A DNA stretch of 64,000 nucleotides from positions 1,315,501 through 1,379,500 of the forward strand of contig WLXD01000001.1 in assembly GCA_012103255.1 (NCBI GenBank). Reading direction: 5' to 3'. The first letter of the stretch is position 1, and each line of letters begins with the position of its first letter. The position numbers and the translations under genes are program-made. The notes beneath the pieces are model-generated. The model had not been told where the DNA came from and searched no databases. It saw only the letters and a program-made list of their open reading frames with translations. Origin of the DNA: Acidobacteriota bacterium. GTDB lineage: Bacteria > Acidobacteriota > UBA890 > WLXD01. This document shows positions 42,130 to 51,298 of the stretch, piece after piece.

Positions 42130-42869
42130 AAACGTCCAGTACGCGCACCGTATTCACGCTTTGTCTGTTCGCGACCCTTCTCGTGGTGATTGCCGCACCG
42201 GCCGTGTCTCACGCTCAGGAGGTGAAGCGCGAGGTCCGCGTGTACACCCCTCAGTTCCTCGAAACCACGAATGCCGCGGCGCTCGCCTTTCAGGTGTGTG
42301 GTTCGGGCGATCGTTGCTCGATCGAGTCGATGGGGGATCAGGGGGTGGTTCTTGGAGCCACGGCCGAGATCCATGCCGAGTTCGCGAACCTGCTCTCCGC
42401 GCGTGATGTCCCGCCACCGACACAGGAGTTTCGAGTCATCGTGCTGCGTGCGGATCAGAGCGGTGCGTTGCCGGATGTGCCCGCCGATGCTCAGGACGCA
42501 CTGGCCGACCTGCGGGAAATGCTCACCTACACCGGGTTCGAGATCATGGGGTCCGCCTGGCTACGGACATCGGGATACGGGCGGACGACGCTCGGCGAAG
42601 CGGGTTCGTTCGGCGTTGAACTGCAGTTCTCCGGTGACCCGCGCCAGAACGACACGTTGCTGGTGCGCGAATTCGGCCTGTCCCACAGCATCGTGAACTG
42701 GATGGGCGAAGACGGCAGCGGGGAGCGAGTAGCCATGCTTGGTGAGCCCAAGACCATCCTGGTCTCGCAGTTCGGGATCAGTGTCGGGGAGACCGTTGTC
42801 GTGGGCACGTCGCGACTGAACGGCGGCAGCGAGGCTCTGGTGGTTCTCTTGACGGCACTACCGCGCTAG
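42126..42869 (+). CDS. Secreted protein of unknown function, third gene of the sigma operon
   Basis: 247 residues with a signal peptide ending V-S-H-A-Q. It has R-V-I-V-L-R-A-D-Q-S-G and L-R-E-M-L-T-Y-T-G-F-E-I-M, then a beta-rich second half. I recognise no family; the layout is reminiscent of small secretin-associated or pilus-linked periplasmic domains but that is a guess. Co-transcription with the sigma and anti-sigma genes suggests it senses or supplies the envelope signal. Confidence 0.55.
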   Translation: MKTSSTRTVFTLCLFATLLVVIAAPAVSHAQEVKREVRVYTPQFLETTNAAALAFQVCGSGDRCSIESMGDQGVVLGATAEIHAEFANLLSARDVPPPTQEFRVIVLRADQSGALPDVPADAQDALADLREMLTYTGFEIMGSAWLRTSGYGRTTLGEAGSFGVELQFSGDPRQNDTLLVREFGLSHSIVNWMGEDGSGERVAMLGEPKTILVSQFGISVGETVVVGTSRLNGGSEALVVLLTALPR

Positions 42870-42894
42870 CAGCACTCGGCCTCGAGGAAACAAG

Positions 42895-42931
42895 ACGGGG
42901 ACGCCACGCAGGGGCGCGGCGTCCCCGTTTT
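42895..42931. terminator. Strong terminator between convergent operons
   Basis: ACGGGGACGCC (42895-42905) and its exact complement (42918-42928) form an 11-bp stem with a T run after it. It ends the sigma operon. The hairpin could also serve the opposite TonB-receptor gene, whose stop lies at 42941, though it lacks a good T tract on that side. Confidence 0.9.
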
Positions 42932-42940
42932 CCAAATGCG

Positions 42941-44833
42941 TCAGCGCAGCGCGACTCCGTAGCGGAGGCCCACATACGCGCTGCGCCCGGCGGTGCCGTA
43001 GCCCCAGACGTCCTGGTACTGCACGTCGCCGAGGTTCTCGAGCCTTGCGAGCACGGTGAGTCCTGCGCCGACATCGACCTGTCCGGCCGCATTGAGCAAC
43101 GTGTAGCTCGGCAATTCGACACGTCCCACGGTGCCAAAGTCATCGCGCTGCCCCTTGTATCGCAGTTCGGCGACTAGCCGGACGCTGTGGGCTGGGCGAT
43201 AGCGAACCTGACCGGTGGCAGTGTGTCGCGGACGGCGCAGTAGCTGCTCGTCGGTGGCCACGTCCACGGCATCGGTGAACGTGTAGTTGGCTTCAAATCT
43301 GATCTGTGAGCTCGCGGCCCACCCGATGCCGAACTCCAGGCCCTGCGACCGCGCCTCGCCGACGTTGACGATGCCGATCGGGAACAGGTACTGGATCAGG
43401 TTCTCGACGTCGTTGCGAAACCATGTCGCGTCGATCTCGATGGTGTCGCCCGCAAGATTTGCGCTGAGGCGGACATCCCATCCCTCGGACTCCTCAGGCT
43501 GCAGCGCCGGATTGCTGAAGCCGGGGAAGTACAGGTCATTCAGCGAGGGTGCGCGGAAGCCGGTACCGAAGGATGCCCGGGCTCGGACCTGCGGCGCGAA
43601 CTGCCAGCCGCCGGTGACGCGGTAGGTGAAATGACCACCGAATTCCGAATGGTCCGTGAAGCGGCCTCCTGCGGTGAGGTCGACAGTTGCACGACTCAGT
43701 CGGTGGAGCGCATAGACCTCGGTCGTGTCGACCGACTCGTCGAACCCTCCTGGGCCGAAAGCCGACTGTGTCGCTGACTCAGCTTCTTCGTTACGAAGTT
43801 CGCCACCGACGACCGTCGTGTTCGAAGCGTCCCAGCCGATGTCGTTCTGGAGTTCGATCGCAGTCGTCTGCGTATCGAGTTCGCTCGACGTGTTGAAGCC
43901 GTTGGGGTTCACCGTACCGAGGCGGGCGTCGCTGATCGTCGCGGCCAATCGTCCGGAATACTTGCCGCGCTGGTAGGTGAGCGCCGCACCTCCGATGGTT
44001 TGCCTGCGGCTCTGCAGGTGGTCGAGATCATCCACAGGGCCGGTCGAGAAATCGAAGCCATCGATCAGCGTCTCCCCGTCGAAGTAGTTCAAGAGAGCCT
44101 CCGCGCCCAAGCCCTCGCCGCTTCCGGCCCGCACCCGTGCGTTGATCGCCGTATTGGAGTACGAGTCGTCCTCGGCGTTGCCGGTATTCGCGTCTGCCGC
44201 GGAGAAGCCGTCGGTACGAAAGCGTTCCACTGTGGCGGCGTAGGCGATCTCGTCACCGCCACCTTCGACAGCTGCGATGCCCCGCGCGGTGCCGTAGGCG
44301 CCGCCGTCGAGCGAAGCGGTGAACTGGGGCACGCCGCCGCCGGCTCGGGTCACGACGTGGATGACGCCACCCAAGGCTTCGGACCCGTAGAGCACGCTCT
44401 GGGAACCGCGGACGATCTCGACGCGTTCGATGGCGGACACTGGCAGCCCGCTGAAATCGTAAGCACCGGTCGTGGGAGAGTTCACGCGCACGCCGTCCAT
44501 CAAGACGAGGGTGTGATTCGAGTTGGCACCGCGCAGGAAAACACTGGTGATCGTGCCGGGGCCGCCACTGCGAGCGACGACCACGCCGGGAACAGTGGCA
44601 AGCGCGTCGCTGAGCCAGTGCACCCCGAGCGCGTCAAGATCTTCGGCGGTGAGAACGGTCACAGCCGACCCACTGCGCTCCAGCGGGACCTCGAGTCGCT
44701 CGGCAGTAACCGTCACCGATTCCCGAATCTGGGGCGGTGTGTCCTGCTCGTTACCTGACGTCTGGGCGAGCGTGGGAGAAGAGAAGAGAAAGGTGCAGAG
44801 CACCACGGCAGACACAAAGGCAGAACGCCTCAT
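42941..44833 (-). CDS. btuB: TonB-dependent receptor, BtuB-like (cobalamin)
   Basis: 630 residues: signal peptide (P-T-L-A-Q), a TonB-box-like E-S-V-T-V-T-A near residue 38, a plug (V-L-T-A-E-D-L-D-A-L-G; R-G-A-N-S-N-H-T-L-V-L-M-D-G-V; G-S-E-A-L-G-G-V-I) and a barrel of about 22 strands. The cobalamin riboswitch upstream makes B12 or cobinamide the likely ligand. BtuB-type length fits. No BtuF or BtuCD genes are in the window. ATG 44833 has GGAGGG six bases upstream, held in a small hairpin. Confidence 0.9.
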   Translation of the reverse strand: MRRSAFVSAVVLCTFLFSSPTLAQTSGNEQDTPPQIRESVTVTAERLEVPLERSGSAVTVLTAEDLDALGVHWLSDALATVPGVVVARSGGPGTITSVFLRGANSNHTLVLMDGVRVNSPTTGAYDFSGLPVSAIERVEIVRGSQSVLYGSEALGGVIHVVTRAGGGVPQFTASLDGGAYGTARGIAAVEGGGDEIAYAATVERFRTDGFSAADANTGNAEDDSYSNTAINARVRAGSGEGLGAEALLNYFDGETLIDGFDFSTGPVDDLDHLQSRRQTIGGAALTYQRGKYSGRLAATISDARLGTVNPNGFNTSSELDTQTTAIELQNDIGWDASNTTVVGGELRNEEAESATQSAFGPGGFDESVDTTEVYALHRLSRATVDLTAGGRFTDHSEFGGHFTYRVTGGWQFAPQVRARASFGTGFRAPSLNDLYFPGFSNPALQPEESEGWDVRLSANLAGDTIEIDATWFRNDVENLIQYLFPIGIVNVGEARSQGLEFGIGWAASSQIRFEANYTFTDAVDVATDEQLLRRPRHTATGQVRYRPAHSVRLVAELRYKGQRDDFGTVGRVELPSYTLLNAAGQVDVGAGLTVLARLENLGDVQYQDVWGYGTAGRSAYVGLRYGVALR

Positions 44834-44839
44834 GACAAA

Positions 44840-44854
44840 CCCTCCTTGCGAGGG
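44840..44854 (-). promoter_or_regulatory. SD-hiding hairpin of the riboswitch
   Basis: On the minus strand CCCTC-GCAAG-GAGGG folds a 5-bp stem whose second arm is the btuB ribosome binding site. It is the likely switch that the aptamer opens or closes, so control would be translational. Confidence 0.6.
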
Positions 44855-44865
44855 ACAACGCTGGG

Positions 44866-45086
44866 TTGTGGCGGTCTCCTGACTTACGGATCGCTCTACT
44901 CGCCACCGCCTTCCCAGGAGCGTGCTCCCAGTGGCGTTCCGGTCGTGACCGACTCGAAGGCAACACGCCTTCGCTCCAGCTCCACGACCTCGGGTGGCTT
45001 TCGTCCCCGAATACAGTTGCGCGGCAGCGCGGGATTCTCACCCGCTTCCCGTGCCGACATTCGCCGGCTGACCGCAGCAAACCACC
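44866..45086 (-). ncRNA. Cobalamin (B12) riboswitch
   Basis: On the minus strand the 3' end carries the B12 box G-T-A-A-G-T-C-A-G-G-A-G-A-C-C-G-C-C (complement of 44870-44887). The core G-G-T-G-A-G-A-A-T-C-C-C-G-C then C-G-C-A-A-C-T-G-T-A lies upstream. P1 can form: GCGGTC (complement of 45070-45075) pairs with GACCGC (complement of 44871-44876). It precedes a BtuB-like gene, as expected. High cobalamin should lower receptor synthesis. Confidence 0.92.
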
Positions 45087-45183
45087 TCCGGTGCCGGCGT
45101 GCAACTTGGGCCCGGGCGCAGCGAGAGCCGGGCGCGAACGGCCGTCCACTCGCAGGACGCTCGCCGGCTGGAACTCATGGCGA

Positions 45184-45189
45184 TAGAAT
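45184..45189 (+). promoter_or_regulatory. -10 box for the sulfatase operon
   Basis: TAGAAT at 45184-45189 is a good -10 hexamer about 40 bases before the gene. The matching -35 is weak. The same T-A-G-A-A-T-C-G string precedes the GFA gene. Confidence 0.4.
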
Positions 45190-45229
45190 CGGAGACTGAT
45201 TTCCTCGCCACCTTCATACGGGCCGAAGT

Positions 45230-46567
45230 GTGCCCGGACCAGTGAGAACGATCTTGAAGAAGCGAATTCTGGCTCTCCTCGCCGTTCTGACAGTTGGCGG
45301 CCTCGCCGCTGGCTGTGGGCAGCTCTCCGAGCCGCCGCGGCCCAACGTTCTTTTGATCTCAGCGGACACGTTGCGCTTCGATCATCTCGGGGTGAACGGG
45401 TACGAACGGGATACGACGCCGGCGCTCGATGCCCTGGCCGCGCGTGGGCTGAACTTCACGCACGCCTACTCGCACGCACCGCAGACCGCGATGTCGCACA
45501 CGTCGCTGCTCACGTCGCTATATCCGTCGGTGCACGGTGTCTTCGAGCACGGGCAGGAACCTGACCCGGATCTGGTGACCCTACCCGAGGCTCTGCAGGC
45601 GGCGGGTTACGCCACTGGAGCCTTCACACAACTCAACGGCCGCACGTTCGAACCAGGCTTCGAGACCTGGCACTACCTCGAGAGCGAACTCGAGAGCAAC
45701 AAAGGACTTGCGGACCTGTCGGTGCTCACCGACTGGGTCGGCGCGCGCGAGAAGCCGTGGTTCGCATTCCTGCATTCCTACGACGTGCACCTGCCGTACT
45801 CGCCGGAAGAGGAATACATCGAAATGTGGGCGCCGGACTACGACGGCGTGCTCAAGGGCGAGTTCGTCAGGCGGCGAACGGTTGACGCCGTCAACGACGG
45901 CTCACTCGTGACGACCGAGCGCGACCGGCAATACATTGTCGATCTGTACGACGCCGAGCTGAGGCGCCTCGATGACATCTACACGAAGTTGTTCGCCGAT
46001 CTCGAGGCCATGGGCGAGCTCGATAACACCATCGTGATCCTGTTTTCCGATCACGGAGAGGAGTTCGGCGAACACGGCAACTGGGGTCGCCATTCCTACA
46101 CGCTCCACGAGGAACTCCTGCGTGTACCGCTAATCTTCGCCGGTCCGGGTATTCCGGTGGGGCAGACCGAGGACGCTGCGGTTCGGCTGGTTGATGTCGC
46201 GCCGACGATCTTCGACCTGCTCCAGATCGAGCATCCCGAGCACATTATGGGCGAAGCGCTACAACCCATCTGGGATGGCACAGAGCGCACGCCGCGGCAG
46301 GTTGTCGCCGAGCGCAACAACGAGCGCGCCCTCATCCACGCTGGCTTCAAGTACTACCAGGACAAACTCTACGATCTACGCGCTGATCCCTGGGGAACCG
46401 TCGATGTGGCCGCGGAAAACCCTGACGTCGTCGAGCGACTCAGCGTGGCGTTGACGGACTGGACAGCTCGATTCGCCGAGATGGCGGCCGTCGTCCGAAC
46501 CGACGGCACGATTCGCCTGACTCCCGAAGAAGAACGCCGTCTGCGCGCACTCGGCTACCTGCAGTAG
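45230..46567 (+). CDS. Sulfatase-like lipoprotein
   Basis: 445 residues. A lipoprotein signal ends in G-G-L-A-A-G-C. The alkaline-phosphatase-superfamily fold is clear: the metal aspartate in I-S-A-D-T-L-R, G-L-N-F-T-H-A-Y-S, and S-D-H-G-E-E-F-G-E-H-G. At the nucleophile position the usual C/S-x-P-x-R is replaced by Q-T-A-M-S-H-T-S. So no formylglycine can form and Thr would be the candidate nucleophile, as in LtaS-like phosphotransferases. The start is uncertain (GTG 45230, GTG 45242 or TTG 45254). The dehalogenase gene follows two bases later. Confidence 0.78.
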   Translation: MPGPVRTILKKRILALLAVLTVGGLAAGCGQLSEPPRPNVLLISADTLRFDHLGVNGYERDTTPALDALAARGLNFTHAYSHAPQTAMSHTSLLTSLYPSVHGVFEHGQEPDPDLVTLPEALQAAGYATGAFTQLNGRTFEPGFETWHYLESELESNKGLADLSVLTDWVGAREKPWFAFLHSYDVHLPYSPEEEYIEMWAPDYDGVLKGEFVRRRTVDAVNDGSLVTTERDRQYIVDLYDAELRRLDDIYTKLFADLEAMGELDNTIVILFSDHGEEFGEHGNWGRHSYTLHEELLRVPLIFAGPGIPVGQTEDAAVRLVDVAPTIFDLLQIEHPEHIMGEALQPIWDGTERTPRQVVAERNNERALIHAGFKYYQDKLYDLRADPWGTVDVAAENPDVVERLSVALTDWTARFAEMAAVVRTDGTIRLTPEEERRLRALGYLQ

Positions 46568-46569
46568 CC

Positions 46570-47490
46570 GTGTCGGGTGCAATCCGTACTCCGGAAGAAC
46601 GCTTTATCGCGGTTAGCGACTACGACTGGCCGCCGAACTACACCGAGAACCTGCCCGGCTACGAGGGGCTCCGCATGCACCTCGTCGACGAAGGCCCCGC
46701 TCGTTCTCCGCAGGTGTATCTCTGCCTGCATGGGGAACCCACATGGGGATACCTCTACCGGAAGATGATTCCTGTCTTCCTCGAGGCCGGCGGACGCGTC
46801 GTGGTGCCCGACATGTTCGGCTTCGGGCGATCCGACAAGCCGGTCGATGACGACGCTTACGACTGGGAATTCCATCGCGGCTCGCTGCTCGCGCTGATCG
46901 AACAGCGCAACCTGCGCGGCATCACTTTGGTCTGCCAGGACTGGGGCGGCCTTCTGGGCCTGACTCTGCCGATGGCGATGCCAGATCGCTTCGACCGAAT
47001 CCTGGTGATGAACACTGCCCTCGGAACGGGTGACTACGAACCCACGCCGGGGTTCCTCGCCTGGCGTCAGTTCGTGCGCGACCAGCCGCACTTCGATATC
47101 CCTGACCTGATGCAACGGGCGTGTCCGAGCCTCTCCGATGCCGAGGCTGCGGCCTACGGCGCTCCGTTCCCGGATGCCACGTACCGCGCTGGAGTGCGAC
47201 GCTTCCCGGAGATGGTGCCCACGGACCCGGCGGCCGACGGCGCGGCCTTGTCGCGCGAGGCGCGGGATTGGCTGTCGCGGCAGTGGAGCGGGCAGTCGTT
47301 CGCGGCTGTTGGAGCGCAGGACCCCGTGTTGGGCGTTGCCGTGATGGAGCAGGTCGCGTCGGCAATCCGCGGGTGCCCGGCCCCGGTGGTGTTCGAGGAA
47401 CTCGGCCACTTCGTGCAGGAAGGTGGAGACGCGGTGGCTCGAGCCGCGCTCACGGCCTGGGGCGACCTGGAGCCCGATGCGTCGAGCTAG
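46570..47490 (+). CDS. Haloalkane dehalogenase (HLD-I type)
   Basis: 306 residues, alpha/beta-hydrolase fold. The nucleophile is an Asp rather than Ser: V-C-Q-D-W-G-G, with the halide-binding Trp next to it. H-G-E-P-T-W supplies the oxyanion hole, A-Q-D-P-V-L the catalytic acid, and G-H-F-V-Q-E the histidine. Together these are diagnostic for haloalkane dehalogenase rather than epoxide hydrolase. It would hydrolyse a carbon-halogen bond to an alcohol. GTG 46570; the stop shares a CTAG with the next, convergent gene. Confidence 0.88.
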   Translation: MSGAIRTPEERFIAVSDYDWPPNYTENLPGYEGLRMHLVDEGPARSPQVYLCLHGEPTWGYLYRKMIPVFLEAGGRVVVPDMFGFGRSDKPVDDDAYDWEFHRGSLLALIEQRNLRGITLVCQDWGGLLGLTLPMAMPDRFDRILVMNTALGTGDYEPTPGFLAWRQFVRDQPHFDIPDLMQRACPSLSDAEAAAYGAPFPDATYRAGVRRFPEMVPTDPAADGAALSREARDWLSRQWSGQSFAAVGAQDPVLGVAVMEQVASAIRGCPAPVVFEELGHFVQEGGDAVARAALTAWGDLEPDASS

Positions 47491-49268
47491 TTGGCCCGGC
47501 CCGAGTCGCAGTGGACGTACCAGAACCGGATCCGAGGTGCGCTTGCGATCTCACCGGCGGCGGCGCCGTCGAGTGCGGTGAACATCAGCGCGTTCGATCC
47601 TTCGCGCAACGCGGCACGCGGCACGCGGAACTCGTAGCTGGCGAGCTCGCGCGTCGGCGGTAGCCGAAACCGTCGCGACCAATCCCCGTTGATCGTGAGT
47701 TTCAGTACCTGCGAATGTTGTCGTCGACGTGCGGTGCTGCCGATCTTCATCGTGCAATGCAGCGCTCGGAGATCGGCTACGTAAATCGCGGCCAAGGCTT
47801 CAGATTCCGACATGTGCCGAACGACCTGGTTGCCTTCCTGCTCCGGCGGTTGCCAGCCAGCCCCGAACAGGAAGCCATCGCGCCACGACGCCGCCACTCC
47901 GGAAACACCGGAAGCGGCTTGGCTCCGAGCCTCCACTACGGGTATCCCGAACATCCACACCATGGCTACAAGTACCAGAGAAGATGTGAGGAGTGCTCGA
48001 GGGGCCACGGACCGTACCAGCCATCTATGGCGGTCGGATCGTCCCCGGCGAAACTGACTCCAAGCGCCGATCCATTGCGCGGGCGCGTGAACTGCAGCCA
48101 CGATCAACAAGGGATACACGTGCATCGTGAATCTTGGCTGCGCGTAGATTCCCCAGGTCAGCGCGAACGGTGCCATCGACAGGAACCCAGCCCCCAGCAG
48201 TACCCTTCCTTTCGCGCTCCAGAGCCAGCCGAAGATCCCGGCAAGCGCCGCCACCTGCAGAGCTGTGACACCCGCGACCCCGAGAAAAGGGCGAAGCCCT
48301 ACCCACTTGTGGCTCCATGGGTATGCCGTGAGGCCGAGCAGGATCGAGTCAGCGAACTTCAGTGGTTGGGTGGCAAGTTGGCCGAGCGCCCAGCTGCCCA
48401 CACTGTCCGCTGCCTGAGCCGCGGGCCCGCCGCGTCCTTGGTAGAAGTACGACCAATGCTCGGTTACGGAATACAGCGGATCTCCGAAACGCCACCAGCA
48501 TGCGACAAGAAACGGCACTACGAGCGCAGCGCAGGTTCCGGCTGCCCAGGCCGCGGTGCGACGAGCTTCCGGCCGGTCGCGGACGGTCCACAGCGCGAGC
48601 ATAAGGAGCGGGACGACGAACGAGAGTGCACTCAGCCGAGTCAATGCGGCCGCAGCACCCCACGCTGCCAGGACCAGTCCTCTGCGCCGCGTGGGAGCGT
48701 CGCTCCATCGGAGAAACGCGGCAAGGAAGAGGGCGGTGAACGCGGTGAACGCCTCGGTGCGATAGCCAAGTGGAGCCCACCGGATCAGATCGGTTTCGAG
48801 AGCCAGAATGCCGGCCGCGGCGAGGCCAACCCAGGTGCCTCCCACAGCACTACCCAGTCTCCACGCAGCGACCAAGACGAGTACGGAGAACAGAGTGGAG
48901 ACCAGACTCCCGGCGACGTCGCGGTCACCGGTCAGTCCCAGGGTGACGCGGGTCGCCGCAACGAACAACGGTTCCCGCAGGCGGGCTTCGTAGAAGTGCC
49001 GCATTTCGCGCGCAGAATCGAGGTAGCTCTTCGGGTCGAAGCGGTACGGATAGGTGCCGCGGTCGTACCAGTCGCCGCTAGGGCGGAGATTCCCGCCTAC
49101 GTCGGCGGCCAGTTTTTCGGCCAGCGCCAAGACGCCCCTGGTAACCGGCCCGTAGGCCTGGTGGAGCGACTCAAGACGCAGCAGGCCGCCCCAAAGGAGC
49201 ACCGCAGCTAGCGCGGCTGCAATGCGAAGCTGATCTGCCCCGGGTGCCCACCTAGCACTCGATGACAT
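47487..49268 (-). CDS. Multi-pass glycosyltransferase-like membrane protein
   Basis: 593 residues with about ten to twelve membrane helices, resembling the PMT/ArnT-like group (GT39/GT83). An early loop with [10 protein letters not shown] is where this family keeps its acidic catalytic residue. The last 120 residues form a beta-rich periplasmic domain ([12 protein letters not shown]). It would transfer a sugar from a polyprenyl carrier. ATG 49268 overlaps the serine dehydratase stop by 17 bases. Confidence 0.7.
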   Translation of the reverse strand: MSSSARWAPGADQLRIAAALAAVLLWGGLLRLESLHQAYGPVTRGVLALAEKLAADVGGNLRPSGDWYDRGTYPYRFDPKSYLDSAREMRHFYEARLREPLFVAATRVTLGLTGDRDVAGSLVSTLFSVLVLVAAWRLGSAVGGTWVGLAAAGILALETDLIRWAPLGYRTEAFTAFTALFLAAFLRWSDAPTRRRGLVLAAWGAAAALTRLSALSFVVPLLMLALWTVRDRPEARRTAAWAAGTCAALVVPFLVACWWRFGDPLYSVTEHWSYFYQGRGGPAAQAADSVGSWALGQLATQPLKFADSILLGLTAYPWSHKWVGLRPFLGVAGVTALQVAALAGIFGWLWSAKGRVLLGAGFLSMAPFALTWGIYAQPRFTMHVYPLLIVAAVHAPAQWIGAWSQFRRGRSDRHRWLVRSVAPRALLTSSLVLVAMVWMFGIPVVEARSQAASGVSGVAASWRDGFLFGAGWQPPEQEGNQVVRHMSESEALAAIYVADLRALHCTMKIGSTARRRQHSQVLKLTINGDWSRRFRLPPTRELASYEFRVPRAALREGSNALMFTALDGAAAGEIASAPRIRFWYVHCDSGRAN

Positions 49269-50643
49269 TGACCGGTACCTCGAGCACGTTGACCGCGAGG
49301 CCACCGCGGGCCGTTTCCTTGTACTTGGTCTTCATGTCGCGCCCGGTGTCGCGCATCGTTTTGATGACCTTGTCGAGCGGGACGAAGTGAGATCCGTCGT
49401 CGCGCAGAGCGATCCGGGCGGCGTTGATGGCCTTCACGGCGCCCATCGCGTTGCGTTCGATGCACGGCACCTGAACGAGACCGCCCACCGGGTCGCAGGT
49501 GAGCCCGAGGTTGTGCTCCATCCCGACCTCAGCGGCGTTCTCTACTTGCTCGGGTGTGCCTCCGAGAACTTCTGCAAGACCAGCAGCGGCCATCGAGCAT
49601 GCGGATCCAACTTCGCCCTGGCAGCCGACTTCCGCCCCCGAGATAGAAGCGTTCTCCTTGTAGAGCAGCCCAATTGCGCCGGCGGCGAGGAGGAATCGGA
49701 CCACGCCGGCGTCATCGGCGTCGGGGACGAACCGCGTGTAGTACTTCAGCACCGCGGGAATGATGCCGGCCGCGCCGTTCGTGGGCGCGGTCACTACCCG
49801 CCCACCGGCGGCGTTCTACTCGTTGACTGCGACAGCCCAGACGCTGACCCAGTCCATGACCTCGAGGGGATCGGGAACCTGCTTCGCCGCCAGGCGATCA
49901 GACCAGTCGGCCGCTCGACGGCGTACCCGAAGACCGCCGGGCAAGATCCCGCGAGTTGTACAGCCGCGTTCGATGCAGGCGTCCATCGCATGCCAGAGTT
50001 CGAGTAGTCCGGACTCGATCGTGGTTCCTTCGCGCCACGCGGTCTCATTCGCACGCATCACATCGCTGATTCCGCCGCCCATCTCGGCGCATCGCGTGAG
50101 CAATTCGGCCCCCGAACGGAAACGATACGGAAGCCTGGTGGAATCCTCGACGATGACGTCGGCTCCGGCCGCCTCTTCGTTGACGACGAATCCGCCGCCC
50201 ACCGAATAGAAGACGCGTTGCTGAAGGGTCTCGCCATCTGAGCCGAACGCTGTGAAGCGCATACCGTTCGGATGGTACGGGAGCGACTGCCGCCGCTCGA
50301 AGAGCAGGTCGGTGGCAGCAGCCCACTGCACCTCGCGGCCGCCGAGGAGACGGATCGTGCCCGATTCATGGATGGCTTCAACCCGATTCGGCGCGGTGTC
50401 GAGTTGGATCTCCTCGGGCGTCTCGCCCTCGAGGCCGAGCAGCACGGCTCGATCGGTGCCGTGGCCAACTCCGGTGAACGCAAGAGAGCCGTAGAGTTCA
50501 GATTGAACCCGGCAGGTCGTTGCGAGAACGTCGGCGTCTTGCAGGCCGAGCACGAACTCACGTGCCGCTCGCATCGGCCCCACGGTATGCGAACTCGAGG
50601 GGCCGATGCCGATGCTGAACAGGTCGAAGACGCTGACAGCCAT
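49252..50643 (-). pseudogene. sdaA: L-serine ammonia-lyase (iron-sulfur), interrupted by an in-frame TAG
   Basis: Read through, 462 residues, the full length of single-chain L-serine dehydratase: M-A-V-S-V-F-D-L-F-S-I-G-I-G-P-S-S-S-H-T at the start, then [17 protein letters not shown] and the cluster cysteines in V-G-C-Q-G-E, L-T-C-D-P and V-P-C-I-E-R. TAG at 49816-49818 falls in A-V-N-E-*-N-A-A-G-G, where relatives have A-V-N-E-E-N-A-A-G-G, so a GAG to TAG change is the simplest explanation. All three cysteines lie after the TAG, so the short product could not hold the cluster. A GTG at 49794 could restart. Confidence 0.85.
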
Positions 50644-50714
50644 GGTTCAGTCCACGTCTCGCGTACCGGGGTTGCCGATCGACTCAGCGATGCTCTCGAG
50701 CGAGGGCACGGGAA

Positions 50715-51215
50715 CTACCAGGCCTCGGGGTGCGGTTCCGCGCGGCAGTAGTTGCCGTCATGAAACAACAGCGCGTCGCCGTCCCGGCGTTCGAACGATT
50801 CGACTTCTCCGACGAAGATCACGTGATCCCCACCGTCGTAGCGATGCACGGTACGGCACTGGAAGCAGGCCACACAGCCCGGCACGAGGGGTGCGCCGCC
50901 GGCGCCGGCCGCGCTGTCGAGTCCGGCGAACTTATCCTCCTCGCGGCTGGCGAAGCGATTCGAGATCGCTACCTGATCGGCTCCGAGCACATTCACGGCG
51001 AAGTGGGTCGCCTTCTCGAAGACGGCAAGCGCGCTGGATGATCGATCCAAGCTCCAGAGCACGAGCGGCGGGTCGAGCGAGACCGAATTGAAGCTGCTCA
51101 CGGTGAGGCCGAGCGGATTGCCATCGTCGTTGACGGTCGTCACCACCGTAACGCCGGTGGCGAAACGGCCTAGCGCACTGCGGAACTCGCGGCTGTCGAA
51201 CGTGGTGTCGGTCAT
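50715..51215 (-). CDS. Flavin reductase family protein
   Basis: 166 residues, split-barrel flavin reductase: F-R-S-A-L-G-R-F-A-T-G-V-T-V-V-T at the start, L-T-V-S-S-F-N-S-V-S-L-D-P-P-L in the FMN-binding region, and F-H-D-G-N-Y-C at the end. It supplies reduced flavin to a partner monooxygenase, or acts alone; no monooxygenase is adjacent. The start ATG 51215 begins the conserved region. Seventy bases separate it from the serine dehydratase gene. Confidence 0.85.
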   Translation of the reverse strand: MTDTTFDSREFRSALGRFATGVTVVTTVNDDGNPLGLTVSSFNSVSLDPPLVLWSLDRSSSALAVFEKATHFAVNVLGADQVAISNRFASREEDKFAGLDSAAGAGGAPLVPGCVACFQCRTVHRYDGGDHVIFVGEVESFERRDGDALLFHDGNYCRAEPHPEAW

Positions 51216-51286
51216 CGGTGCAGATCTCGAACTGTTGGTTGCAGGGTGCCGGTTGGGCCGAGGCTAGTGTACCCGGCATCGCTGTG

Positions 51287-51292
51287 TACTCT
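51287..51292 (+). promoter_or_regulatory. -10 box directly before a probably leaderless start
   Basis: TACTCT ends six bases before the ATG at 51299, the same spacing as at the DoxX gene at 31001. There is no Shine-Dalgarno. No convincing -35 is seen. Confidence 0.4.
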
Positions 51293-51298
51293 TAGCGA

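Noticed and set aside
47715-49211. Long plus-strand open frame opposite the glycosyltransferase
   Set aside because: It is the antisense shadow of a GC-rich membrane protein, with no domain and biased composition.
36796-49818. Reassignment of TAG to an amino acid in this organism
   Set aside because: About twenty genes here end properly at TAG, including convergent pairs that share it.
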